Assembly (NCBI RefSeq): GCF_001461695.1
Contig: NZ_AUTC01000143.1
Location: forward strand, 1 to 64,000
Length of the DNA: 64,000 nucleotides
Direction of reading: 5' to 3'
Source of the DNA: Sinorhizobium fredii USDA 205
Lineage (GTDB): Bacteria; Pseudomonadota; Alphaproteobacteria; Rhizobiales; Rhizobiaceae
The translations under genes were made by a program, and so were the position numbers. The notes beneath the pieces are model-generated. The model saw nothing but the letters and a program-made list of their open reading frames with translations. It had not been told where the DNA came from and made no database searches. Each line of letters begins with the position of its first letter. Positions within the stretch are counted from its first letter, which is position 1. This document shows positions 44,355 through 52,999 of this stretch, piece by piece.

Positions 44355-45077
44355 ATGTCATCCAGCCAATCACTCCTGGAGTTGCTCTCCCCCTACCCGC
44401 CAGGCTGGGGAGGTGTCCTCCTCGCCGGAGCGCTTTCGACGGTCTTGATTTCGCTCGGCGCCTATCTCGTTGGCGTCGTCATCGGCCTTGCCGGCGCGAT
44501 CGGCAAGCTGAAGGGCAATCGGCCGGTCCGCTTCGTCCTCGATCTTTATACGACGGCCGTTCGCGCCATCCCGGAACTGATCCTGATCATCGGCCTCTAT
44601 TATGCGGGGACCGACGGGCTGAACCGCATCCTGGCGGCCCTCGGTCTTCCCGCGCTCGAGATCAACGGCTTCGTCGCCGCCGTCGCGGTGCTCGGGATCG
44701 TTCAAGGCGCCTACATGACCGAGGTGTTTCGCGGCGCGATCCTCGCCGTTCCGGTCGGGCAGATCGAGGCGGCTGCCGCCTTCGGCATGAGGCCGCGGCT
44801 CCGGTTGCGCCGCATCGTGCTGCCCGCGTTGATGCCAAACGCGCTGCCGGGTCTTGCCAATCTCTGGATGTGCGTCACCAAGGACAGCGCGCTGATCGCC
44901 GTCGTCGGCTATCAGGAACTGGCGCTCGCGACCCGCATCGCCGCCGGCAACACCAAGCATTACTTCCTGTTTTTCCTCGCCTCTGCCGCGCTCTACCTCG
45001 CCATAACGCTGCTCTCCAACGTCGTTTTCACAGCGCTCGAGAACCGCTTCCGGCGCGGCCAGCCGAAGACCGCATAG
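44355..45077 (+). CDS. Amino acid ABC permease 1
   Basis: The 240-residue protein has five to six helices and the HisM/Q-type EAA loop (VGQIEAAAAFGMRPRLRLRR). It pairs with the permease 10 bp downstream in the importer. The length is usual for the family. Confidence 0.92.
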   Translation: MSSSQSLLELLSPYPPGWGGVLLAGALSTVLISLGAYLVGVVIGLAGAIGKLKGNRPVRFVLDLYTTAVRAIPELILIIGLYYAGTDGLNRILAALGLPALEINGFVAAVAVLGIVQGAYMTEVFRGAILAVPVGQIEAAAAFGMRPRLRLRRIVLPALMPNALPGLANLWMCVTKDSALIAVVGYQELALATRIAAGNTKHYFLFFLASAALYLAITLLSNVVFTALENRFRRGQPKTA

Positions 45078-45086
45078 GAGAGATCG

Positions 45087-45776
45087 GTGAATTTCTCGTG
45101 GATTTTCTCCTATTGGCCGCTGCTTGCCGCAGGTGCGGTCCAGACAGTGCTGCTGCTGGTCATTTCGGTCGGCTTCGGCTTCATCCTGGCGATCGGCCTT
45201 GCCCTGGCGCAGGTGATCGGCCCGCGCTGGCTGAAATTGCTGGCGCGCGGCTACTGCACCTGCCTGCGCGGAACCCCACTCCTGATCCAGCTCTGGCTGC
45301 TCTACTACGGCGTCGGCTCGCTGCTGCCGATGATCCCCGGCCTGCGCGCAAGCTTCCTCTGGCCGATCCTGCGCGAAGGCTTCTTCTTCGCAGCCGTGAG
45401 CTTCACTCTCAACTATGCGGCCTACGAAGCCGAGGTGCTGCGCGGCGCGCTTCTCGCCGTTCCGAAGGGCGAGCTCGAGGCCGGCCGGTCCTTCGGCATG
45501 TCGTCCTCGACGCTGCTCAGGCGAATCTGGCTGCCGCGCGCCATCCGCATCGCCTTGCCGACGATTGCCGGCGAGGTCGTGCTGCAATTGAAGGCGACGC
45601 CTCTCGCCTTCACGGTCACCGTCATGGACCTCTATGCCGTCGCCTACAAGGTGAGACAGGACACGCTGCTGGTCTACGAGCCGCTGATGGTCGTGACCGT
45701 CTTCTATGTCTGCCTGACGCTTATCATCACCCGCGCCTTCAAGATCGTCGAAGCGCAGGTTCCGGTGCGGCGGTAG
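45087..45776 (+). CDS. Amino acid ABC permease 2
   Basis: The 229-residue protein has the conserved CLRGTPLLIQLWLLYYG and the EAA loop KGELEAGRSFGMSSSTLLRR. It completes the heterodimeric inner-membrane channel with permease 1. The downstream PLP enzyme starts about 140 bp later, probably in the same operon. Confidence 0.92.
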   Translation: MNFSWIFSYWPLLAAGAVQTVLLLVISVGFGFILAIGLALAQVIGPRWLKLLARGYCTCLRGTPLLIQLWLLYYGVGSLLPMIPGLRASFLWPILREGFFFAAVSFTLNYAAYEAEVLRGALLAVPKGELEAGRSFGMSSSTLLRRIWLPRAIRIALPTIAGEVVLQLKATPLAFTVTVMDLYAVAYKVRQDTLLVYEPLMVVTVFYVCLTLIITRAFKIVEAQVPVRR

Positions 45777-45917
45777 CGCGGCGGGATGCCGATCGATTTC
45801 GCCGCGCACCAGCCCCTTGCGGCGCCTTTTCTCGGCAGATCGAGCCCGCCTGCGCGGCCAAAACCATCGAGAGGGTCACTAGAGTCGGTGTCGAAACGCA
45901 TCTCGGAAAGGTCTTCA

Positions 45918-47195
45918 ATGTCCTCGAACCTGTCGAGCCTCAAGGCCATGGCGAATGATCGCGGCCAGGCGATGGCCCGGCCGCACGCCGCCGGGGACCC
46001 GACCCTGCATTGGGAAACCCTGGCGCTCGACGGCGGCCTGACGATCGATCCGACGACGAAGGCGATCGCCCCCAATATCTCGATGTCGGTCAACAACATG
46101 CTGGCCCCCGGCGACGGCGCCTTTTCGGCCGACGGCGTCGCGGATCTGACTGCGCTGCCATTCCTCTATGCGCGCTGGACCAATCCGACGGTGCGGCAGC
46201 TCGAGCAGCGGATGGCCGCCCTCGAAGGCGCAGACGATGCGCTGGCGACCGCGACTGGCGTCGCCGCGATCGCCGCCACCTTCCTGACCTGTCTCAAGAA
46301 AGGCGATCACCTGATCGTCAGCGATGTCTGCTACGCGGGCGCCAGCGAACTGGCGCGGCGGATACTGCCCGACTACGGCATCGAGGTGACCGCGGTGAAC
46401 ATGTCGCGCCTCGACGAGGTCGCCGCCGCCTTCCGCCCCAATACGTGTCTCGTCCATTGCGAAAGCCCGTGCAATCCCATCCTGCGGCTGACCGATCTTT
46501 CCGCGGTGGCGGCACTGGCACATCGGCATGGGGCAATGGTTTCGGTCGATTCTACCCTTGCCACGCCGGTTGCGACCCGGCCGCTTGCCCTTGGCGTCGA
46601 CCTCGTCATCCACTCCCTGACGAAATTCATCAACGGCCACGGCGACGCTCTTGGGGGCGTGGTTTGCGGCCGCAAGGAGCTCATCGAGAAAATCCGCTCG
46701 CGCGCCGGCGTCTATCTTGGCGCCACGCTATCGGCTCAAAACGCCTGGCTCATCATGCGCGGCATCGACACGCTCTTTCCGAGGATGCGGGCAGTGTCGG
46801 AATCCGCGATGCGGATTGCCCGCTTCCTTCGCGATCACCCGAGCGTCGGATCGGTGATTTATCCCGGACTTCAGACCCATCCTCAGCACGCGCTGGCAAA
46901 ACGCCAGATGAATGCCTTTGGTGGCATCCTCACATTCCAGACGGACGACCCGCAGAAAATCGCGATCCAGCTCGCCGACCGGCTGCGCGTCGTGCACTAC
47001 GCCTTTTCGCTCGGCCACCAGCGCAGCATCGTCGTCTTTCTCGACACGAAAGAAATGATGAGGTCGACCTACGGGCTGCAAGGCCCGCAGCTCGACGACT
47101 ACCGCGGCTTCGCAGGCGATGGCGTCTTCCGGCTTTCCATCGGCCTGGAGTCCGTCGAGGACATCATCGCGGATCTGGATCGGGCGCTGCGATGA
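45918..47195 (+). CDS. Cystathionine gamma-synthase/lyase family PLP enzyme
   Basis: The 425-residue protein has the Cys/Met metabolism PLP fold: FLYARWTNPTVRQLEQRM, HCESPCNPILRLTDL, and the PLP Lys in HSLTKFINGHGDALGG. It could make cystathionine or homocysteine, or split a sulfur amino acid. GGAAAGG lies close upstream of ATG 45918. Substrate assignment within the family is not possible by motif. Confidence 0.88.
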   Translation: MSSNLSSLKAMANDRGQAMARPHAAGDPTLHWETLALDGGLTIDPTTKAIAPNISMSVNNMLAPGDGAFSADGVADLTALPFLYARWTNPTVRQLEQRMAALEGADDALATATGVAAIAATFLTCLKKGDHLIVSDVCYAGASELARRILPDYGIEVTAVNMSRLDEVAAAFRPNTCLVHCESPCNPILRLTDLSAVAALAHRHGAMVSVDSTLATPVATRPLALGVDLVIHSLTKFINGHGDALGGVVCGRKELIEKIRSRAGVYLGATLSAQNAWLIMRGIDTLFPRMRAVSESAMRIARFLRDHPSVGSVIYPGLQTHPQHALAKRQMNAFGGILTFQTDDPQKIAIQLADRLRVVHYAFSLGHQRSIVVFLDTKEMMRSTYGLQGPQLDDYRGFAGDGVFRLSIGLESVEDIIADLDRALR

Positions 47196-47305
47196 AGATC
47201 GCAACGAGATTTTATCGAATTCCCCGGCGCTCGGGACAGTCTGGCGCATTTGCCCTGACGGCGGTTGTCCGGCGCTGAAGTGAAGCAACCTGGAGTCCAT
47301 CATCC

Positions 47306-48214
47306 ATGAGCCAAATACGCATTCTCGACGGCGGCATGAGCCGGGAGTTGACCCGCCTCGGCGCCGAACTCAGGCAACCGGAATGGTCGGCGCTGGCGCT
47401 GATCGAGAGCCCTGAAATCGTCGGGCAGGTTCATAGGGAATTCATCGACGCCGGCGCCGACGTCATCACCACCAACAGCTACGCGCTCGTGCCGTTCCAC
47501 ATCGGCGAGGAGCGTTTCCGCTCCGAGGGACGTTCGCTGATCGAACTGGCCGGGAAGCTCGCACGCGAGGCCGCCGATCAGCGGGTCGATCGGAAGGTCC
47601 TGGTCGCCGGCTCATTGCCTCCGATCTTCGGTTCCTACGAGCCGGAGCGCTTCGACCCGTTGCGCGTGCAGGACTATCTGAAAGTGCTTGTCGAAGGGTT
47701 GGCGCCTTATGTCGATGTCTGGCTCGGCGAGACGCTGAGCCTGATCGCCGAAGGGGATGCGGTGCGCGCCACCGTTGCCGCGACCGGGAAGCCGCTTTGG
47801 GTCTCGTTCACTCTGGCCGATGACGCAGAGGCCTTGGAAGCCGACGAGCCAAGGCTCCGATCGGGGGAAAGCGTGGCCGCGGCCGCCGCCTGGGCAGCCG
47901 CCTCCGGTGCCGAGGCCCTCCTGTTCAATTGCAGCCGTCCGGAAGCCATGGCGCGCGCCGTCGCTGCCTCAGCCGCCAGTTTCCGGGAAAGACAGGCGAA
48001 TATCGGCATCGGCGTCTACGCCAACGCCTTCGAGGCGGAAGAAACCGAAGGCGCTGCCAACGAGACGCTCCATCACACCCGTACCGACCTGACCGCCGAC
48101 CGCTATTCGCGCTTCGCCTGCGATTGGGTCGAAGCCGGCGCATCCATTGTCGGCGGGTGCTGCGGCATTGGCGCGCGGCACATTCACAACCTGGCACACG
48201 CCTTGCGGGGCTAG
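47306..48214 (+). CDS. Homocysteine S-methyltransferase
   Basis: The 302-residue protein starts RILDGGMSRELTRLG and has the zinc ligands in FNCSRPE and GGCCGIG, as in MmuM and betaine/SMM-type enzymes. It methylates homocysteine to methionine with S-methylmethionine or another methyl donor. With the importer and the PLP enzyme it suggests uptake of a methylated sulfur amino acid and reuse of the methyl group. Confidence 0.92.
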   Translation: MSQIRILDGGMSRELTRLGAELRQPEWSALALIESPEIVGQVHREFIDAGADVITTNSYALVPFHIGEERFRSEGRSLIELAGKLAREAADQRVDRKVLVAGSLPPIFGSYEPERFDPLRVQDYLKVLVEGLAPYVDVWLGETLSLIAEGDAVRATVAATGKPLWVSFTLADDAEALEADEPRLRSGESVAAAAAWAAASGAEALLFNCSRPEAMARAVAASAASFRERQANIGIGVYANAFEAEETEGAANETLHHTRTDLTADRYSRFACDWVEAGASIVGGCCGIGARHIHNLAHALRG

Positions 48215-48233
48215 AGCGACATAGCTGGGATCG

Positions 48234-49688
48234 CTACTTGCCGGCGACCGATACTTCTTGCGGTGTGGGATTTGCCGCATGAGCCCGGTTTGCCGCTGCA
48301 ATGGCGGCGGCAAAGACGACCAGCACGGTGGCGACGGCAAAAGTGACTCTCATGCCGGCCGCGGCTGCGCCGGAACCGGCTGTCGCGGCCTCGCTCGCCG
48401 CCGCGAATGAGAAGATGGCTCCCATCACCGACGCGCCGGTGATGAGCCCGAGATTGCGCGAGAGGTTCAGCAGGCCGGAGACGGTGCCGCGTTGCTCGGG
48501 GCGAGCGTCTTTCATGACGCCGGTCGTGATGGCCGCCTGGAACAGGGCATAGCCAGCGGTGAGGATGATGAGCGGCATGACATAGCCGACGACGCCGAGC
48601 GGCTGCGGAGCAATCGAGAGTGCGAGGCAGCCGGTCGCCATGATGCCGAGGGCGGCGACAGCCATGCGCCGCGCGCCGAAGCGATCCACGAACCGCCCCG
48701 CCGGCACACCCGCCAGCGCCGAGACGACCGGTCCGGCCGACATCACCAGGCCGACGAGCGCCGCACTGAGCCCCAGGCCGCGCGACAGGTAGAACGGCCC
48801 GACCACCAGCGTCGTCATCATCACGGTCGCGACGAGCATGCTCGTGGCAAGGCCTGAACGCAGCAACGGCTCGCGGAGCATCGAAAGTCGAACCAATGGA
48901 GAAGCCGCCCGGGACTCGACGAAGAGGAAAAGGCACATGCCGACGATCGCCATCAGCAACAGCATCAGGTTGGTCATGCCGAACGCGCCGCGCCCGATCG
49001 TCATGGCGAGGGCATAGGTGCCGAGCGTAGCAGCGAGCAGCAGTGTTCCGGCGAGGTCAAAGCCGGATCGAGTGGGCCGCGAAGCCGGATGATCCGCCGG
49101 GAGGGCACGGTGGGCAAGGAATAGAGCCAGTAGACCGGCCGGCACCATGACCAGGAAGATCGCCTGCCAGCCGAAACCGGCGATCAGCGCGCCGCCCAGC
49201 GAGGGCCCGAGCGCCGTGCCGATCGCGGACATGGTGCCGAGCAAGCCCATGGCGCTGCCGGTCTTTTGCTTTGGGATGGCTTCGCCGACCAGAGCCATGG
49301 CAAGCGCCATCATCGCCGCAGCACCCAGCCCCTGCAGGACTCTCGCCGCGACAAGCCAGGGGAGAAACGGCGCGGCGCCGCACAGGGCCGAGGCCAATGT
49401 GAACAGGGCGATGCCGCCCAGCAGCAGCCTGCGCCGCCCGACAATGTCGCCAAGCCTTCCGATGCTGATGATGAGCGTGGTGATCGCCAGTAGATAAGCG
49501 AGGACGACCCATTGCACCTCTTGAAACGACGCGGAGAAGGCCTCAGCCAGGCTGGGCAGTCCGACATTGGCTATGCTGGTTCCGAGAGAAGCCAGCAGCA
49601 TGGAAAGGGAGATGCTGGCCAGCCTCCAGCGGACCGGCTCTGTCCGGCTTGGGCCCGCCGCAACTGCGTCCTGTGGGTATGATGTCAT
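48234..49688 (-). CDS. DHA2-family MFS exporter (EmrB-like)
   Basis: The 484-residue protein has about 14 hydrophobic segments, motif ISIGRLGDIVGRRRLLLGG and the family motif C-like GLLGTMSAIGTALGPSLGGAL. Such proteins expel drugs or toxic compounds using the proton gradient. It is divergent from a LysR gene (118 bp gap), the likely regulator, and convergent with the methyltransferase. Confidence 0.9.
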   Translation of the reverse strand: MTSYPQDAVAAGPSRTEPVRWRLASISLSMLLASLGTSIANVGLPSLAEAFSASFQEVQWVVLAYLLAITTLIISIGRLGDIVGRRRLLLGGIALFTLASALCGAAPFLPWLVAARVLQGLGAAAMMALAMALVGEAIPKQKTGSAMGLLGTMSAIGTALGPSLGGALIAGFGWQAIFLVMVPAGLLALFLAHRALPADHPASRPTRSGFDLAGTLLLAATLGTYALAMTIGRGAFGMTNLMLLLMAIVGMCLFLFVESRAASPLVRLSMLREPLLRSGLATSMLVATVMMTTLVVGPFYLSRGLGLSAALVGLVMSAGPVVSALAGVPAGRFVDRFGARRMAVAALGIMATGCLALSIAPQPLGVVGYVMPLIILTAGYALFQAAITTGVMKDARPEQRGTVSGLLNLSRNLGLITGASVMGAIFSFAAASEAATAGSGAAAAGMRVTFAVATVLVVFAAAIAAANRAHAANPTPQEVSVAGK

Positions 49689-49805
49689 CGTCGCGTCCCC
49701 AAAGAGGTGTCGCCCGACAGATAGATCGCCGCGTCATATGGCGGAAGACTCACGGTTTGCACTTCATTCATGCATGGAACGCTACATTATGCTACCATCG
49801 GCCGC

Positions 49806-50720
49806 ATGTCGCACCCCGATCTCAATCTTCTCGTCACCCTCGATGTTCTGCTTTCCGAAGGGAGCGTCGCCCGCGCCGCTCGCAGGCTGCGGCTGAGCCC
49901 CTCCGCCATGAGCCGTCAACTGGCGCGATTGCGCGCCACGACCGGCGACCCGCTGCTGGTAAGGGCCGGGCGCGGTCTCGTTCTGACGCCGCGAGCGCTC
50001 GAACTCAGCGAGCGCATCGGTGATCTGGTCGAGGAGGTGGAAGCCGTCCTCAGGCCTGCCGACCGGCTGGATCTCGACCAGCTGGTCCGGACCTTCACGC
50101 TGCGCAGCAGCGATGGCTTCGTCGAGAATGTCGGACCGGCCCTGATCGCCAAGGTCGCCGCCGAGGCGCCGGGCGTGCGGCTGCGCTTCGTCCCGAAGCT
50201 GGACAAGGACAGCACCCCCTTGCGCGACGGCAGCGTCGACCTGGAGACGGGCGTCGTGGGCGGGAGCCAGGGACCGGAGGTCCGCACGCAGGCCCTGTTC
50301 AAGGATCGCTTCGTCGGTGTGGTGCGTGTCGGGCACGAACTCTGCCGGGGCGAGATCACCCCTGCCCGCTATGCCGCCGGGCGGCATATCCTCGTCGCCC
50401 GCCACCGGTTCGACAAGGGACCGATCGATGACGCTCTGGAGAGGCTCGGGCTGGAACGGGAGATCGCCGCCACCGTCGGCGGCTTTTCACCGGCGCTGGC
50501 GCTGGCGCGAAACTCGGACATGGTCGCCACCGTTCCCGAGCGTCACACCGGCAATCTTCGCGCCGGCCTGTTCAGCTTTTTTTTGCCGATACCCATTCCG
50601 GAGATCACCGTGTCGATGCTCTGGCACCCCCGCCTCGATGCCGATCCGGCCCACCGGTGGCTGCGGGAATGCGTTCGGGTAACATGCGTCAAGCCGCCTT
50701 CAGGCTCGCGGGCGGGATGA
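49806..50720 (+). CDS. LysR-family regulator (of the divergent exporter)
   Basis: The 304-residue protein has the HTH (LNLLVTLDVLLSEGSVARAA, LSPSAMSRQLARLR) and effector domain. The start at 49806 fits the family (MSHPDLNLL); an ATG at 49770 adds 12 residues without support. The C-terminus is convergent with the EAL gene. Divergent placement suggests control of the DHA2 exporter. Confidence 0.9.
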   Translation: MSHPDLNLLVTLDVLLSEGSVARAARRLRLSPSAMSRQLARLRATTGDPLLVRAGRGLVLTPRALELSERIGDLVEEVEAVLRPADRLDLDQLVRTFTLRSSDGFVENVGPALIAKVAAEAPGVRLRFVPKLDKDSTPLRDGSVDLETGVVGGSQGPEVRTQALFKDRFVGVVRVGHELCRGEITPARYAAGRHILVARHRFDKGPIDDALERLGLEREIAATVGGFSPALALARNSDMVATVPERHTGNLRAGLFSFFLPIPIPEITVSMLWHPRLDADPAHRWLRECVRVTCVKPPSGSRAG

Positions 50721-50773
50721 CAGGAGTCGCGATCGTCGGATGCGCGCCGGCAGATGAGGCGAGGGCGCGACGG

Positions 50774-51583
50774 CTACAGGCGCCATGACCGTTGTAAGGG
50801 GGTTGACCCGGGCAATACCGGGCGATCTCTTCGTCTCAGTGCCCTTGCGCTGCGCGAATAGATGGGCGGCAGAGTTGGCTCCGAAAGGAGAAATCCCTGG
50901 ACATGCGTCGCCCCGGCGGTCCGGGCGGCCTCAAGCTGATCGTAGGTTTCGATGCCTTCGACAACCACGGTCGATGCCGCGCAGGAAGCCAGGGCGACCA
51001 TATCCCGCAGGATCGGCGCCGTATCGGCCCGGTGGTGCTGGGCGAAACAGGCGTCGACTTTCACGAGGTCGGCGGAGATGGACAAAGGCGTGTTGCCGGT
51101 CGCGAACTTGTCTATCGCAATCCTATACCCGATTGCGCGAGCGCTCTTGAGCAAATCCGCAGCGACTACGAGCGTTGTTAGGGGCAGGTTTTCCGTGACT
51201 TCAAGCACCATGCGCGTGGCCAATGCGCGATGCCTGGAAAGAAGATCATGGAGCACCACGCAGCTTCGCTCGTCGGCCATGCTCTCAGCGGCGATAGCGC
51301 AGCCGAGCACATCCGACGGATGACAGGCAAGCCCCTCGAAGGCGAGGCCGAGGAGGTCGAGATTAAAGGCCAGATCAAGCTTTGAGGTTTCGGGAAATAC
51401 TGAAAACTCCCCGCTGGTTCTGACCGTGCCGTCGGGCTCGACAAACCTGCCCAAGCACTCGGAATAGAGGATCTTGCTTGGATCATCGACGGCGTTGATC
51501 TGTTGCAAAGAAAAGCCAATCCGCCCGTGCTGCATTGCCCGCACAGCACCGCCAACCGCGTCGTCACCTATCTCCAAATTCAT
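50774..51583 (-). CDS. EAL-domain protein with altered catalytic residues
   Basis: The 269-residue protein is an EAL domain without visible GGDEF or membrane part. Its EAL motif is ECL (YSECLGR), LEVTENL is kept, DDFGTG is DKFATG, the Lys is in LVKVDACF, and the Glu and Gln are in VVEGIETYDQLE and QGFLLSEP. Loss of the second metal-binding Asp (to Lys) suggests it binds c-di-GMP or a protein rather than hydrolysing c-di-GMP (inference from the family mechanism). It lies next to the repeat protein gene. Confidence 0.83.
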   Translation of the reverse strand: MNLEIGDDAVGGAVRAMQHGRIGFSLQQINAVDDPSKILYSECLGRFVEPDGTVRTSGEFSVFPETSKLDLAFNLDLLGLAFEGLACHPSDVLGCAIAAESMADERSCVVLHDLLSRHRALATRMVLEVTENLPLTTLVVAADLLKSARAIGYRIAIDKFATGNTPLSISADLVKVDACFAQHHRADTAPILRDMVALASCAASTVVVEGIETYDQLEAARTAGATHVQGFLLSEPTLPPIYSRSARALRRRDRPVLPGSTPLQRSWRL

Positions 51584-51651
51584 GGATCAGACTGCCCCCT
51601 CCGGATTGCCCGACGGATGCCGGCCGATGCCGGCACCCTCCGCGCTCAGGT

Positions 51652-52794
51652 TCACTCAGCAACGCCCAGGTCGTCAGTGGTCGTTTCCGGCAGCGTCCCA
51701 CGTATCTCGTCGATCTTGCCGAATGTCGGTCCAACACCGAGTATCGCCTTGGCCTCAAGCAGATCCTCATCGGTGACGAAGCCGTCTTTGCTGAAACTTT
51801 CAAGTGCTTCGCGAAGCGCTTCGTCGCTAAGGGCGGGATCGGCCGGGACGGCGTCGGTGCCGTTCACAGCCTCGAACTCGGCATAGGCGATCGCATAGTC
51901 CGAGATCCCAGCCATGCGGGGGTCGTTGGAGTTCAGATAGGCGTGGTAGTTCCGGTTCAGCGAATTGAACCCGGGACGGCGCCCGTCCGGTTCAGGCTCC
52001 ACTTCAGGCAACTCGTCCGGAATATCCTCAGACGTATCCTCGGCCGTGTCCAAGCCATCCGACGTATCCAAGCTATCCGACGTGTCCGACACATCCGAAA
52101 CGTCCGACGTGTCCGGCAGCGTCCCGCGAATCTCGTCGATCTTGCCGAATGCCGGTCCGACGCCAAGAATCTCCTTGGCCTCGAGAAGATCGTTATCGGT
52201 GACCACGCCGTCTTTGGCGAAGCTTTCGAGTGCCTCGCGGAGTGCTTCGTCGCTCAAGGCGGGATCGCTCGGGATCGCATCGGTGCCGTTCTCCGCCTCG
52301 AACTCGGCATAGGAGAGTGCGTAGGCCGAGATCGCCGCCATGCGAGGGTCGTTGGAGTTCAGATAGGCGTGATAGTTCCTGTTCAGCGAACTGAAAGCCG
52401 GACGGAGCCCAGGCGTTTCGAGGTCGACGCTCTTTGTCTTGATCTTGGCAACGTTTCCGGATTTCGCCGGCTTTGCCGCCTTGATCGTCTTCTTGGATTT
52501 GGTGCCGCGCGAGAAGAGCGACTTCAGGAAGTTGTCGCCGTTGCTTTTGCCGGCCCGCGTGGTGGTCTGCTTGCCACTGCCAGAATGCGACTTGCTCTGC
52601 CCGCTGCCGTGACTGCTTCCGTTGCCCTTGCCATTGCCGCCGCCATTCCCACCACCGTTGCCGCCGCCATTGCCGCCGCCATTGCCGCTTTTGGCAAAAG
52701 CGGTCTCTGTGGCGCCGAAGGTGACGGCTGCCAGCGGTGCGACCGCGATGGCGAGGGCAACGACGCTCCGTCCGATTGTTCTGGAAATAGCCAT
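51652..52794 (-). CDS. Exported Gly/Asn-rich protein with two 94-residue repeats
   Basis: The 380-residue protein has a signal peptide (MAISRTIGRSVVALAIAV, cleavage near AFA) and a low-complexity GGGN-repeat region. Then a Lys-rich stretch and two copies of a 94-residue unit follow (FxSLNRNYHAYLNSNDPRMA to FGKIDEIRGTLP), joined by an acidic DTSD/DTAED linker. No enzyme motif or known family is recognised. It is divergent from the histidine kinase 206 bp away. The start at 52794 is preferred to 52875 because it gives a standard signal peptide. Confidence 0.82.
   Translation of the reverse strand: MAISRTIGRSVVALAIAVAPLAAVTFGATETAFAKSGNGGGNGGGNGGGNGGGNGKGNGSSHGSGQSKSHSGSGKQTTTRAGKSNGDNFLKSLFSRGTKSKKTIKAAKPAKSGNVAKIKTKSVDLETPGLRPAFSSLNRNYHAYLNSNDPRMAAISAYALSYAEFEAENGTDAIPSDPALSDEALREALESFAKDGVVTDNDLLEAKEILGVGPAFGKIDEIRGTLPDTSDVSDVSDTSDSLDTSDGLDTAEDTSEDIPDELPEVEPEPDGRRPGFNSLNRNYHAYLNSNDPRMAGISDYAIAYAEFEAVNGTDAVPADPALSDEALREALESFSKDGFVTDEDLLEAKAILGVGPTFGKIDEIRGTLPETTTDDLGVAE
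51688..52395 (-). repeat. Internal 282-bp imperfect repeat pair
   Basis: Unit 1 at 52114-52395 and unit 2 at 51688-51969 encode the two 94-residue repeats with roughly nine in ten residues identical. The linker between them, 144 bp, has short GTCCGAC-type tandem motifs encoding Asp/Ser repeats. Confidence 0.85.
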
Positions 52795-52999
52795 GGGCGG
52801 CCTCCTTTGTGCATCTAGCAAATCTAAAGCGACGGTAGCCTGCACAATGCCGCGGCACCACGTCGGTCGGACCATTGCGTAGGCTGCTAGGACTTAGGTC
52901 CGACAGACTGGCCACAAGAAGCCGGGCGACCATCGTCTGGAGCGGCACACCATTGACCCACCCCCGCAGGCGGTAGTTATATCAACATCAAATCAAACG

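Noticed and set aside
44309..45958. 549-codon frame overlapping the ABC permeases
   Set aside because: The composition is Arg/Ala/Pro-rich shadow sequence; the two permease frames carry the EAA loops and membrane helices.
52600..52690. CRISPR-like or simple DNA repeat array
   Set aside because: The GCCGCCATTGCC repetition encodes the Gly/Asn repeats of an exported protein; spacers are absent.
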